Assembly (NCBI GenBank): GCA_035236585.1
Contig: CP141132.1
Location: forward strand, 20,807,945-20,871,944
Length of the DNA: 64,000 bases
Origin: Warburgia ugandensis
Lineage: Eukaryota; Streptophyta; Magnoliopsida; Canellales; Canellaceae
Direction of reading: 5' to 3'
Every line of letters starts with the position of its first letter. Position 1 is the stretch's first letter. This document shows, piece by piece, positions 49,470-62,435 of this stretch. Below the pieces are notes generated by a model that was not told the origin of the DNA, searched no databases, and worked only from the letters and a program-made list of their open reading frames with translations. The translations under genes were made by a program, and so were the position numbers.

Positions 49470-50480
49470 TTAGGACATGCATACTTGATAATGAACATCA
49501 TAGAATAATTTCCTTTTGTCATAACCATCCATGTGGGGCCATTTTAGTTCTAAAAAGATAGGTACAAAGATTTTGTAGTGTAGTTTTTATTGGTCCACTC
49601 TTTTCAGGGATTCACATGCTTACCGCATAGCATGTGCTAGATTTCAACAGTAGAGAGCATAGGAAAAACAAATATGACACCCCTAATTCTGATTTTGATC
49701 ATTGAGCCTTTTGATGTTTGGGGCATTGATTTTATGGGACCTTTTCCTACCTCTTTTGATCATTGAGCCTTTTGATGTTTGGGGCATTGATTTTATGGGA
49801 CCTTTTCCTACCTCTTTTGGTTACCTATACATCCTTCTGGGAGTGGACTACCTGTCCAAGTGGGTAGAAGCCATGCCATGCAATACCAAGGACCACAGGG
49901 TGGTGGTCAATTTTTTAAAAGAAAATATATTTGCATGCTTTGGTACTCCTAGGTCCATAATTAGTGATAGGGGAAAACACTTTTGTAATAAATTTTTTGT
50001 GAATTTAATGAAGAAACATCATGTTACCCGTAGAATAGCTAGCCCTTATCATCCTTAGATGAGTGGACATGTAGAAGTGTCGAATAAGGAAAGAAAGCAA
50101 ATTTTAGAAAAGACTATCAACTCAAATAGGAAAGGCTAGTCTTTGAGGCTTAGTGATGCTTTATGGGCATATCATCTTGCATATAAGGCTCCTATAGGCA
50201 TGTCACCCTACTGCCTGGTCTATGGAAAGGCCTGCCAACTCCTAGTAGAACTTGAGCATAAAGAATATTGAGCCATTAAAAAGCTTAATTTTGACTTAGC
50301 TACTAATGAAACTCACAGAAAACTCTAACTCAATGATTTGGATGAGCTTAGGAAAGATGTATGAGTCAGCCAAGATATACAAAGACCTCATGAAAAGCAA
50401 TCATGATATACACATCTTGTAAAAGTTCTTCAGCCGCAGGATAGAAGGTCCTCTTGTATAATTTTAGATTGCATCTATTC
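49470..50480 (+). pseudogene. Athila integrase (degenerate)
   Basis: Zinc-binding remnants (49480-49660) lead into the core [40 protein letters not shown] and [28 protein letters not shown], a stop, then MSGHVEVSNKERKQILEKT carries the glutamate. The two aspartates and the glutamate of DDE are all visible. [20 protein letters not shown] and [17 protein letters not shown] follow. A 61-bp tandem duplication (49693-49814) shifts the frame at the first aspartate. The open frame 49702-50058 is the longest intact piece. Confidence 0.9.
49693..49814 (+). repeat. Perfect 61-bp tandem duplication in integrase
   Basis: Two adjoining identical copies of a unit starting TTTTGATCATTGAGCC. Because 61 is not a multiple of three, the WGIDFMGPF segment is encoded twice in different frames. 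Confidence 0.97.
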
Positions 50481-50995
50481 ACTGAAAAACTATGATCATG
50501 ATGGATTGGATCCTACTTAGTACATATTATTTACCCTCATGGGCCATAGTGATAGAAAAGGATAGAGAGATTTCCAAAGTCAATGGGCAAAGGTTGAAAG
50601 CTTATCTAGAGTTCGTAAACTCTGAAGTGGAAGAAACCTTACTCGAGGAACTAGTCTACCAGGAACCACCTTAGCATGTCCCATGACTGAGGAGTGAGTA
50701 TTAGAGACTATCATCTTTTTTAGGGTTATATGTAATTCTATAATTTCTTCAATGATCATCAATTTTGAAATATCGTAGTATCTTTGTTTTGGCAAAAATG
50801 CCAAGAACTAAAAAAAGTACGAACTGTCTCTCTTGAACATTTATTGAATCAACAGGCTTTAAGAAACCTAGAAAATGATATAGGTCATCCTTGTTTAAGC
50901 CTAGAGATATAAAGCTTACCTAGTATATTATACCACTAGTTACACCCATTGAGCCTCTTGGTAAGACTTTTCTTTTGAAAACCAAATGCATGCTT
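50481..50995 (+). other. Athila 3' untranslated block
   Basis: After integrase remnants, 50700-50995 (AGGGTTATATGTAATTC; TTCTTCAATGATCATCA; CCATTGAGCCTC) is related to 33110-33400 of the non-autonomous element. The two small frames at 50492-50804 are tail or shadow. Confidence 0.5.
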
Positions 50996-53193
50996 ACATC
51001 TTAATTGGAATAACTCAATGTACACCTAATACCAGTTAAGTACAAATAGAATTGACCTAGAAGATTAATGCAAGCTTGCACATGTAACAAATTTGTAAAT
51101 ACCAAATAACGTTTGAGAATAAATAGAAATCAGTAAGAAGCTAAAAGTTGACAAAAAACTAGTGGAATTAGTTATGCATAGTAGTAAGAACATAATTGGC
51201 GGTGGGCCACCCTAGAATTGGACACTTCTTTTATTTGCTGTAAGAAAGATAAAAATAATAATAATGAAACATCAAATGAGTCACAGTCCTTTAATTTATT
51301 GACAAGGCACGTCAATTATAATAAGCATGAGACACATTTAAGTACAAATAGAATCTAATAACAAGCTAAAAGTTCAAGAAAATACAAAAAGAGTTAGATT
51401 TGATTATCAGTAAATACACAATTCATATCTGTATCATAGCTATGTGTAAGAAGATGAAGAATAAGTATATGTGCTAATTAACATATCACTATTTAATGTA
51501 TAAATTTAATTTGAAATAATTCACAACAAATATTTTGTAAAACAAATGTTAACATGTAAATCAATAATTATTGAAGCATACTTGAAAGATAATATGTGAA
51601 ATAATAACATAAATTAGCATCTAAAAAATTTCCAAAAATAGTCTTAAAATAGTTTTTATTTAGTTGACAAGCATAGGCTTAGTATTAGGATTGAAATTAC
51701 CCTAAATTTAGCTCTAATTAATCTTCCTATCTTTGAGAAATTAATATTTAAAAGTTATAACTTTTAAATTAAATTGAGTATGTTAAATCACATAAACAAA
51801 TCACTTCTAGAGAGAAAATCAACTAGGATCGAAACCTTAAAGTTAGAACAATCAAGTGGCTCAATTTAGATTGATATTTTTAAAAACTATAGGAATAAAA
51901 ATAGTCCTAAATTTTAGGCTGTAGGAATGCTACACATAGGCATAGATCAATGCCTAAAGATAGCATCAAACTAATGCTTGAAGCATGCAATAAATTATTC
52001 CTAAATATAATAAAATAAATCACGATATAAAATGTGATTTAGTGAGCAACATAGTTGTGAAACATCACATAAAAGTAACACCCTATTTATGAATAAAAAG
52101 TTTGCCTAAAATTTCTTAATTGACTAGATCAAATCTAATAGATTTATAGCATTTAACCTAAGGAAAAGAAAAACAAGAGTTGCCAGGAGCCAATTAGAAG
52201 GAGCTGCAATAGAGAAAGGGGGAGATTTATAGAAGTATTAAGGTAGAAAGGGCAAAAGGGAGAGAATTTAGGTCATCTTACTTTAACCTAGCCAAACATT
52301 CAACAAAAGGACAATTTCTAACTAAAACTAAGTACAAGGGAAGTTAGACATAAAATAAACAACTAACTAATGGAAATAACTAAAATAACTAAGCAACTAG
52401 AATGCAAACCCTAAATTAGAAATCAAACAATTAACGAAATAGAAAATTATCTAAATAAATGAGGAAATAAATTTTGAAACTTTCTAAAACTACAACTAAC
52501 TAGGAATTAAGGTAACTTTCTAAAAGTAAAACTAAGTAGAAAAGAAAACTTTGTAAATTTACAACTAAGGAAACTATCTAAAATTATAACTAACATAGAA
52601 TTAAGGAAACTATCTAAACTACAACTAACTAAAAATTAATGTAAGGAACAAAGTATTAAGAAAAAGAAAAAGAAAAAGAAAAGAATTATTTCATTAATGG
52701 CCAAGTTACAAGGATTTGTTACATAAGTAATGAAAAGAAATCAAATAAAAGAAACAAAAGTCCTTCAAAGTCTAGCTTGAATTTTGCTATAGGGCCCACA
52801 TTTTGTGTCACCTAATAGGAACTTATACACTTCTATTCGACCCAAAATGCAAAAAAGTTACTGCTAAGCTTTTCACCTATCCTTAACTCGATATGCCTTA
52901 GATCAACAAATCCCATCCAATGATCCTTAGGATTGAAGTTTAATGCAACCAACAATAAAAGAAGCCTTAACTCCTTTCCTAAACAATCACCACCCATGAT
53001 AGAAAGAATAATGATGGAAGTGGAAATAGACAAATTTCTTGCATATTCCTTAAGCCTTAAAGGGAATTGAACCATAGGGGAGGCTTCCTGCCTTAAACAT
53101 TTCTCATCTAGTAGAAACTAATTTAGCTTCATTTGATCACTTGTGACCCTAGATAGCAAAGGCATCCTCAGGGTGATCTCCTAGTTCCTATTA
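50996..53193. other. Unassigned AT-rich region
   Basis: No recognisable gene. Degenerate ACTTTCTAAAA-type repeats near 52380-52640 look like the complement of the 3' part of the Athila-type LTRs, and a minus-strand CTATAAATCT occurs near 52226-52235, so decayed LTR material is likely. A GAAAAA-type hexamer run lies at 52652-52684. The minus frame 52833-53075 has no recognisable content. Confidence 0.45.
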
Positions 53194-55652
53194 TGAGTGT
53201 TCAATTTTGTATAACAAGTGCCTAATTAGTGGCCCATGTGTTACACAATTTAGTATTAATTCTATGGTTTTTTGAAAATTTTCTAACACATGCACTTCTG
53301 ACCTAATAAGTCAAAATTTTTATATTTTGCAGGTTCAGAGGCTAATCCAGAATAAGCATATGGATAATCATATTTTTTTAGGATTTAATTAGAGTTTTTG
53401 ACCTTTTGTAGGGATCAAGATGATAAGCCAATAGTTGAAATTGATCGAGATGGAGATTAGAGTCAGTCATGAGGTTTCCTAATCTAACTAAGAAACTTGA
53501 GGAAGCCAAGGCCTAAATGTTATAAAAAGGAAGATGTGATCAAGGTCAAAGATTATCTCTATGGTAAGCAAAAGATGAAATTTGAAGCACTAAAGGTACT
53601 TAAAATGGGCTCGAGCACAAGCCATGCATTTCCACCACCTTTGCATGGGAGTCATTCAAGCAACCTTAGCCATATAAGCCATGAGAGAAGGTGACAAGCC
53701 AAGGAGTCAAGACAAGCCATCAAAGCTAAGGATGCGAGCCATGAATCCAAGCCAAATGAGCCCTCTTAGATGCCATCTTGGTTATCTTAGTTGGTTTCCC
53801 TAGTTCCCCTCCTCATCTTGCTTTCCATTTTCATCTCTTCATTATTGTACCTCCCACTCCTCATCCATGGTTTGCCTATGATCATCATCTCCATCTTCCA
53901 CTCCTCATCCAAGGTTTTCCTATGATCCATCCCACATTCTAAATAGCAACACATGTTCAAATCATTAAATGGGTCCAACAATTTTTCCTTAGAAGCCTTA
54001 GATGCCTATTTTCTAAAAATAACTTCTTAAGCTATCCTACACTTCAAAATCATGTCATTTTTCTCCATCTTAGGATCACAATCCATCTAGATCAGAATGT
54101 GTCCAACCCATATAAAACTTAAGATGGGTTTCCATTGGAAAGATCACTTAGGAGAGGGGAGATTGCCCCCTTGTAAAAAGGAGGGGTCTCCACCCTTCCA
54201 TCCTTGCTAGACTTTCCATACACTTCTCCCTTCTCCTATCTTTCCACCTCCTTAAGCCCTTGTGTAGTATCACTCCTCTTGAAGTTCATGCCTCACTCTT
54301 GATTCCTTCCTTTGATTTTGCACTTGTAGTTTCCAAGTTAGATTGATTTGTTGTTCTTTTAATGGTTGCTTTGTTTGTTTGTTAGTTGTTATGTTTTATT
54401 CTTGCTTTAAGTTCCTTGTCTTCCTAGCTATTTCACTTGTTAATTTTAATCCTAGATCCTTGTTCCTAAGGATCACTAGTCTGTAGTAGTGACACCCAAG
54501 ATTTAGTGATCATTAGATTGAGTTATTTGGGTACCTTAGACTCCTTGATTCCAGTATTCTCACTCTCTTCTTTCTACCTTTTTCCTTGGCTATTACTTGG
54601 GTTCACATGAATGCTAGCTTGGGATTGGAATACATAGAAGAGGATTTAAAGTATTTATTTTGGTTGTATTTTGATCTTTGAATGATGCTCACATTCCTTA
54701 GAGGGTGCACATCATAATTGTTTTGTCTTATTATTTTGGATTATGTACAATGTAATAAGTGGTTTATTTATTTAAATCTTGTTTTCATGGTTGTGATTCA
54801 CACTCTCTATATTCAATATTCCATGCACCCTTGCTTCCTATCTCCCATGCATGCCATCCTAGATTAATATCACTCTAGTTGCATGTGCATCAGATTCAAG
54901 AACCATGCACACATCCCATGGTTCGTGTGCATGGCCTTGAATGGTGTTTCATTGGATTAATTGCTTATTTCATTCCTCTCTTAGATCATCTTCCATTCAT
55001 GTTTTGTGGTATTCTTAGATCCATGAATTCTACTCCAGTTGTCACATCCATTATGGGTTAGTTTTAGGCTTAGGAACTACATGCATTACACTATGCTTGA
55101 CGCATTGTTTCCATCATTAAATCATGCAAACCATGTCTCTTTTCATCCATGTTATTACATGCATGCTTCTAGTTCCATTCACTTCATGTTATCCTACTTT
55201 CCATGCATTGTTTTAGATTAGAGTTCATGAGTGCAATTCATTAGCTAATATGCACGACCTTGTTCTAGTTTTGCTTATTATTTGAGATCATGCTTGGGTT
55301 TGATTGTTGCTTAAGTTTAGATAAATTTAGGAAGTTTCTAATTTCAATTTTTAGAAAGTTTCTAACTGTAATCTTAGGAAAGTTCTATTTTTAGAAAGTG
55401 TGTTTTTATGAAAGTTTCTAAGTTTAGCTTGTTTTCTTTTAGCATGTTTCTTTATTCCATGTCTTTAATTTATGTCATGTTTCTTTGATTAACACTCTCC
55501 TTAGTTTAGGTAAAAGTCAACTTTCTTTGGTTGGGTTAAATAATTTAAATAAAGGTCCACCTAACGCAAAACCATTAGATTCCTTATGGGATTGACCTCT
55601 CTCACATGCATCTACTGCAATGGATTTGTGCACTTGCAAGTTAATTAAAACA
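53194..55652 (+). repeat. Athila-type LTR, plus strand (5' LTR by its primer site)
   Basis: Starts TGAGTGTTCAATTTTG, a variant of the TGATAAGTG start, and ends ACTTGCAAGTTAATTAAAACA, about 2.46 kb. It has the GTAGGGATCAAGATGATAAG block (53411), the AAGCCA-rich tract (53640-53760), a stem-loop block near 54154-54192, a TATA-like ATATAAAAC (54111) and TTTAGAAAGTTT repeats (55320-55420). Followed 26 bp later by a degenerate tRNA-Asp primer site. Frames at 53497-55221 are chance. Confidence 0.78.
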
Positions 55653-55678
55653 TAAATCATTCTATAGGGTGGAGAAGA

Positions 55679-55697
55679 TGGTGTTGTTCCAGGGAGT
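55679..55697 (+). other. Degenerate tRNA-Asp primer-binding site
   Basis: TGGTGTTGTTCCAGGGAGT compares with TGGCGCCGTTGCCGGGGAT; differences are mostly C-to-T or G-to-A. The 26-bp distance from the LTR end is longer than at 29668. Confidence 0.6.
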
Positions 55698-57537
55698 GTC
55701 AGCATCCTATCCTATTCTTAGATAATCTTAGATGTCCATAAAAATGGAATTGATCTAGAGAGATTCCCTAGTATTGGCTTGAAGTCAAGTGCAAGAAAAA
55801 GCGATGTAATTTGGTAGCAATCCGAGGAGCATCTGTACAAGGAAAGCAATTTGGTTAGTGCAAGAAAGCAAGCAAGCCAATTAGTGAGTCATTCTAATCG
55901 AAGAAAAAGAAAATAAAGTGGAGATAGTGGCCCTTGTTTTAGGACTCACCAATTCCAGCCTTAAGAGATGAAGTGAGAAATAGGTACATGGTGTATTCCT
56001 ACCCTTCAACAAGAAGCCTTTAGCTGGGAACCTAGGTAGCTTTATGGATGGATTTGCATATTTCCTCAACCTTTAATTAAGAAATTAGAAAGTTTCCTTA
56101 ATGCCTTTGAAAGACATATGGTTCTTTTTCTTTTCCTCGTCCAATTCTCCATAAAAGGAAATTAGAAGAGAAAGAGAACTGACCCATGAACTAACTAAGA
56201 TGGATTATGCATGCAATCTAAAATTAGAAAGTGGGTGCATGAAACATGAAAATAGAAAGTGTATGGACTTAGAAAGTGGATGAATTAGAAACATAGTAAG
56301 AAGGTGTGTGAGTGAAGATAAGTGATAGTGAAAGATGAAAGAAAGGATATGAATGCAAATCTAGCATGGAAGGATCCGTGAGTGCAACTATGATTAGGTG
56401 TGTGCGTGTAATTACAATTGTACAATGGAATTCTTACAATTAAGATGCATAAAACTACAATGCTATGCGTAACTTTCTAAATTAAGAATGTATTCTGTAT
56501 CTAAGAATCTAACATGCATGAAGTTTCTAAAATAAATGTATGCAAAAGAAATTAGAAAGTCAAACTAATTCAAAATAGGTTTCTAAATTAAGAAAGTGCA
56601 TGTTTCTAAACTAGGAAAGTGCTATATCTAAGAATCTACCATGCAACTAGTTCTAACATGGTTACAAATTACTCCTAAGACAATCTTAATGTATATAGCA
56701 AGAAAATTTTAGAGCTACCTAAGCTAAAGTGTAAGAAATGTAAGTTCTAAATATGGGATCCAAAATTAGAAACTCCATACTTCTAAAATAGGAAAGTTCT
56801 TTAAACATGGAAATAAAGAAAGCTAACTGGAAGGCTATAGTAAAAACTTAACCTACAAAGTAAAAGACAACCTAAGGAAACAAATTTAAAATGTGAGTCT
56901 AACATAAATGCAACCTAAAGCAAACTACAAAACAACCATGCATGCAACTATGAAAAAGATGCATCCATCAAATTTTGATGGAATGCAAGTAAAATCTATT
57001 CATTTTATGCATGCAAATCCTACTTGAATGGAAAGGAAATATGATATACATCTAAACTTCTGTAAGATGAAAGAATTACCATACTCTACATGAACTACAA
57101 GGCAAGTAAAGATAAGAAAATAACATACAAAACTAAGGAGAAGCTATAGACTATGTGTGTAATCTAAGTAAGCATGAAAGATGATGCATGAACAGTCTAA
57201 TTTAAGCAAAATCTAAGTGAATAAAGAACAAGGTGAATGAAGAAGATAGAAGATGGAAGAGAAAATAAAAAAAAGAAGAAGCAAGAAAAGGAATTGGAAT
57301 GGTTGAGACCCTACCTATATCTATAAAGGATTTCAACATAGAAGCTTGAAGGGTGCTTGGGTCAGGTTGATTTTCCTGGCTTTTTTTCTCTTGGCTTTGT
57401 CTTTGAGCTCTAGGGAAAGTTGAAAGATTCTTAATGTATTCAAAACACCTCTATTTATAGATTTCTAATAGGGGAGTCAAGAAGATTAAATGATTGAGAT
57501 CAATCCATTTTAATTAGAAATCAAGTGAGGGCTATGT
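55698..57537 (-). repeat. Internal fragment, then minus-strand Athila-type LTR fragment
   Basis: 55698 to about 56070 does not match the other internal leaders and is unassigned. From about 56080 to 57537 the plus strand shows AACTTTCTAAA-type repeats and, near 57450-57470, a minus-strand CTATAAATAG TATA box, as in a minus LTR without its start. It breaks at 57537 where another minus LTR begins. The frames 55517-56069 are chance. Confidence 0.5.
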
Positions 57538-60333
57538 TGTTGTTTTAAATAAAACTTGCAAGTACTCGAATCATTTGCAATATAGTATGCTAGGGAGGTC
57601 GATCCCATGAGGAGTTGAACTAGTGTGATGCTAGTGGTTCCTACTCTAAGTTTTCTAACTATCCAAGCTAATGAGATTTTAATCTAAACTAATGATGGAA
57701 ATAAAAAATGTATGAAATTAGAAACTTTCTAAAGTTAGAACTTTCAAAACCTAAACATGAAAAATTTCTTCAATAACTTAACTTGCACAATAAACTTAAA
57801 ACAATAATATAACTAATAAATCAAAACATGTACTAGTTATGTAAACAACTAAATGAGTGGCATGCATAAAATTAAGCTAGAAAGAATGCATGAAACAAAG
57901 TAAATATGAGGTATGGATGAACATAACAATATGCATGAACTATGATGCAAAAATAATCTAACATGGAATGCATGAATGGAACTAGAATTTGAGCATGATA
58001 ATCTAATCTAAACTAAGCAATTTGTCTAAGGGAAAACACCTTGAAACCATGTGTATTGACCATGGGTTTATGTGCATGATTTATGGAGTAAACATAGACT
58101 GAAATCAATGGACCTCTGGCTAACTATCATGCAATATACTCTAATAACTAAACACAAAATTTAAAATATTAATTAATTTCTTAAAGAATAACTTAGACCA
58201 TCACTAAATAATGTGAAGAATTAATAAACAAGGTGGTAGTTCTATGTTGCCGCAAATTCCAGCACCATGCTGTTTCCAATTTCCAAGTAATCAACACATA
58301 AAGGCATAACTTTATATGCATTAAAATATTTGATTCAGTAGTTCTTCAGTACTGAAAACAAGTGTAAACAAGAACTTCAATTGATTTCATTGAAACGGTA
58401 TCAATTACATCCAAAAAGTTGCATGCATAAAACATATGCATAATGCTGGAAACTGCATTCAATTCAACACATAAAACTTGATTAAAATCAATTCTAAAAC
58501 ACCTTCCAAAACCCTCAAACTGATCTCCTCTGATATGCAAGTGGTTTCAAAGAGAAAAGAAAGAGAAAAAATGGCTGGACTAATGAAGGAACTTAAGGAA
58601 AGGAACACCTAAAACTATGTCTATCTCTAAGAAGAAAGAATGGAATGCAAAGAGGGAAATCAAAGACTCAAGCAATTCTTCTCTTGGCTGTCACCAATAG
58701 GGAAGAATTAAATTGTTTCTTTGAGGAATAAGCAAGGGAAACTTAGAAGTTGAAAGCAATTCAACAAGGTAAACAACAAGGGAACCTAATGAAAATGAGG
58801 CTGGAATTCAAGGGAACCAAAAGGAGAACTAAATGGCAATGAAAAGCAAGGATAAGATTAGATCCAAGGTGACTTCTCTTGGCTGTCACCTCAAGGGAAA
58901 TCCAACCTTATACCTTAATCTTTAGGCAAGGAAAAGTAAGAAAATTGAGAATAAACAATGAGCAACAAAGGGAGAAAAATCAAACAAGGAGAAGTAAGGA
59001 GACTAACCAATCTTCAAGGAAGAATCAAACACCCAAGACATAGGTTTGAACACTTGAGGAAGCAATAACACACCTTGGAAGGGAATAGCAGCCACCCAAA
59101 GGAATCCACAAAACATAAGAAAAAGAGGGTAAATGGGCTGTAGGAAGAGGCCATCCTCCTCTCTAATGGAGGAGGCGAAAAAAGACTTTTTTGCTTAGAT
59201 TTTTGCTGGGTTTTTAAGCTTTCTACCTATTTTTTCTAGGAGTCCCTAATGCTAAGGTGTGGTGGGGATTAAAATGAGTCAATTTGAATGTCTAGGATGG
59301 GGGAAAGGGAAAGATATCAAATGAAAAGGTGTGGGGAAGGAGGTGACTACCTTAAGGAGGGGAGCTGGTGGGAGACGCCACCTTTTTAAGAAGAGGCATC
59401 TTCCCCCTTCCAAAATCATTGAAACACCTATGTTTTAGGAAGGTGCGTGAGAATGAGGTGGAGAGTTTTGGTTGTTTGGGAAGTTTCCTAGGAGGTGGAA
59501 TGAGATATAGTTTTGGAAATTTGTAGTGCATCTTAAGGGTGAGGTGGAAATTGAGACAAAATTGGAGAAAAGTGAGGAAAACACTAAAAATGGAATGCTC
59601 TTATACCATTGATCCACATGCCATCTTATTCTAATAGATTTCCCTTAATTATTTTCAAAATATCCCATGGATAACTCTCTTGAATCTCCTCCAATTCTAT
59701 CCTTCCATTTAGCATAGCTTGATGGCTTAAATGGCTAACTTTGAAGGCCCCATTGGCTAAGCTTCATAGCTGGCTTAGGAAGCTTTATTGACTTGACTCA
59801 TTGGATTCATCCCATTGCTTGAGTGGCTTGTATAGTTCTTCTAGAATTCCTTATCATGCCACCTTTTTTTATGTCTTATATGGCTAAGGTGGCTTAAGTG
59901 GCTCCCATGCAAAGGTGGTGGGAATGCATGGCTTACTTCATAGGCTCACTTTTTCCATCTTTAGCTCCTTTAATTACATCCATTAATGGTCCAAAATATG
60001 ATATTGGGATTTTGTTTCATGTTGAAGTGATGATTTTGAGGATTTGAGTTGATCTTTTGATCTTTAATTTTATCCCGATCGATCTTGACTATCGGATCAC
60101 CATATTACTTCCTACAAAAGTAAAAAATCTTAATTAAATCCTAAAAAACATTATTAATCATATAATTACATTTAATTAGCTTTTGAACCTACAAAATATC
60201 AAAATTTAGCATTATTAGGTAAAAAATGCATGTGTTATGAATTTTGCTCTAAAATCTTTAATTTACCCCTATAAGTTGTAACACATGGGTAACTAATTGA
60301 ATTTAATTTATGTAAAATTAAACACTTATTACA
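57538..60333 (-). repeat. 3' LTR of second non-autonomous element, minus strand
   Basis: On the plus strand it runs from TGTTGTTTTAAATAAAACTT (57538) to ACACTTATTACA (60333), so the minus strand starts TGTAATAAGTGTTTAATTTT and ends AAACAACA. About 2.80 kb. It has the stem-loop block (59370-59406) and the ATGGCTTAAGTGGCT tract (59700-59950). The purine tract GGTTGGAGGG directly precedes it on the minus strand, which makes it the 3' LTR. Its 5' LTR is beyond the window or lost. Confidence 0.82.
59370..59406 (-). other. LTR stem-loop block (second minus LTR)
   Basis: Minus strand: GGGGAAGATGCC, a loop TCTTCTTAAAAAGGT, then GGCGTCTCCC. The arms pair with one G-U wobble and one mismatch/bulge, unlike a random diverged inverted repeat. 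Confidence 0.55.
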
Positions 60334-60343
60334 CCCTCCAACC
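60334..60343 (-). other. Polypurine tract of second non-autonomous element
   Basis: GGTTGGAGGG on the minus strand, immediately before the LTR start. Confidence 0.65.
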
Positions 60344-62096
60344 AAAATTTTTCTTGTCCAAAGAAAAACATTCAAAAAATTATTTTACAAAAACAAGTAC
60401 AAAGTGTCACTTTCATAGGTAATGATTGCATTTAGTACATGCAATAAGCCCTTAAACCCCTATGTTACCCCTAGTAGACTAGTTAGGTCTTGTGAGGGTT
60501 TGCAGTGAATACACCCATAAAATTCTCAAAAAACGTTTCTTTTGTGAAAGTCCTTTATTCATTTGAGAAATTTTTTATTATTTAGCTTATCCTAATTCCT
60601 AACTTTAGCTTGCTAATAGAGATGAACAAAAAGGTTCAAAATCCTACCCTTATGCTAAAGATATCCTATTGTTTCTATGTTATAGTTGAATATAATTATA
60701 GTCTCCTACTCAAATATAATCTAAATGTCCATCCAAATGTATGCTTTGACTTCAATTTTTACAGGATATACTTAACACTTAGAAAGATGTCACTTAAAAA
60801 GGTGTATATCTCTCATTAATATGTGAGTAGAATGTTGTTCAATAAATCCAAAAGTCTAATATATTTCATGAAAGGATATCAAGTACTAAGAATGTTATAA
60901 TCTACCAAAGTCCTTATTCATTCATAATCATTTCCAAGCCATACTTCTCCTAAGATCAAGTCAGGACTTCTATTAGGACGAAACATAAGCTTAGGTAAGG
61001 GTTATCAAAAGAATGGATATAAAGATAAACAAAGGTTGTTTGAAAAATATGTAAAGGTCTTCTATTAGTTTATTCACAACTTTTTCATTTTTCCTTGTAA
61101 GAGTGAGCATTCTTCCTTTTCATTGGCTATCTTTCTCTTCTTCTTCTTTTTTTATATATTTTTCACTTGACTTGATATATAGCCTTTTTGAATCTTTCTT
61201 CTTTTTCACCCTTTTTAATGTTCATCTCTTGAATTATATTGTTCATACTTTTTCCAAGATGTTCTTCAATCTTCTCTAAATATTTCCAAAACAAATGGTT
61301 AATGGATAAATATTTGAGATTTAATATAGGTAAAGGTTGTTTGGTTAACAAAGAAAAAGATTGATATTTGAAAAGCTCAAGGGGCTTAGTAACAAAAAAT
61401 AATATAGGGAAAGCTAAAGGCTTTGGGTTTTACTAAGGATTGTCTCTATCATTTCCTAATAGATATGTGGTATAGTCTATTATGATTTTTCTATAGTTGA
61501 CCAAGATCAAGAATAATGAGACCAACTAAGATATAATGTTCATTGAACAAAATTTTGAATTTATGTATAACTCTAAAAAGAATAAAAATGAATGGCTTTA
61601 AAGTCACTTAGGTTATAAGTCTCCAAAGATCTTCGTTAGGATCTCTAAGTTATATCTGCTCTTCAATTTAAGCTATATCTATCTATTTTGTGTAATTAAT
61701 GTTTCAAATTTAATTTTTCATGAAATACTTTGGAAAAATAATAAAATAGGGAATTAATTATATAAAACTCTATTAATAAGAAAAAATTCAAAAAAAAAAT
61801 GTTGAATATTTAGAAATTTTAATTTGTCATCTTTACAACTCTATCAATTGTTTTTTTCTTTTCAAAAACACAAGAAAAGTTAGAAATTTCATAAGTATCT
61901 ACACCCCCAACCTAAAGTAAGCATTGTTTTCAATGTTTTGAAATATAGGACATCTAAATGATGAAAGGGTAATGTAGACTAATGAGACTTTCTTAAAACT
62001 CTTGGGTTGCCACCTAGTAAGCGCTAAGTTTAATGTCTTTAGCTAGACATGACCTATAACTAATCTAACATCTAAACCTAAACCTAGCTAGTTAAA
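60344..62096 (-). other. 3' untranslated internal region of second non-autonomous element
   Basis: Related in reverse to 32630-34330: blocks near 60440-60520 match 34150-34260, and 61920-62030 match 32690-32820. At 62004-62030 the minus strand reads AGCGCTTACTAGGTGGCAAC, a motif I associate with the region after pol in Athila-type elements. No coding signal. Confidence 0.65.
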
Positions 62097-62435
62097 CTAA
62101 TTTTTCTTAATCTTAATCCTAGGAATGAAATGGCAAGATTTCTCATGCCACTTCAGAACCTCACGATAAACTATGTATTTCCTCCACCTTGAAATTTTAA
62201 GTGGTGGTAATAATATGACATTGCGGACCACCACGATTTTGAATGTTGTGGGACCATATTGATGATCCCCCATTTTTAGTATTTCATAGTAGGCAATATA
62301 ATTTCTCCACCTTGTATTTTGAGGTGGTGGTAACATGATGACTTCATGTAGTACCATGCATTTTGTTGGACCATATGGAGACGAATGGTCCTTATCTTGA
62401 CCAAATTGAGGGATAACATTGACCAATTTATTCAA
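62097..62435 (-). pseudogene. C-terminal two-module region (YGPT/RWR repeat), minus copy, open
   Basis: 112 codons open on the minus strand. After MNKLVNVIPQFGQDKDHSS come module 1 (PYGPTKCMVLHEVIMLPPPQ, NTRWRNYIAYYEILK) and module 2 (QYGPTTFKIVVVRNVILLPP, LKISRWRKYIVYREVLKW). A basic tail with IPRIKIKKN ends it. The modules share YGPT, V-I/L-x-LPP, RWRxYIxYxE and LK, evidence of an internal duplication. The plus copy at 32260-32625 keeps the same layout but has TAG at both RWR tryptophans. No known domain recognised. Confidence 0.65.

Noticed and set aside
53194-60333. Inverted pair of LTRs (plus at 53194, minus at 57538) as a single element or foldback transposon
   Set aside because: The plus LTR has its own tRNA-Asp primer site and the minus LTR its own purine tract and internal region, so they belong to two separate elements.
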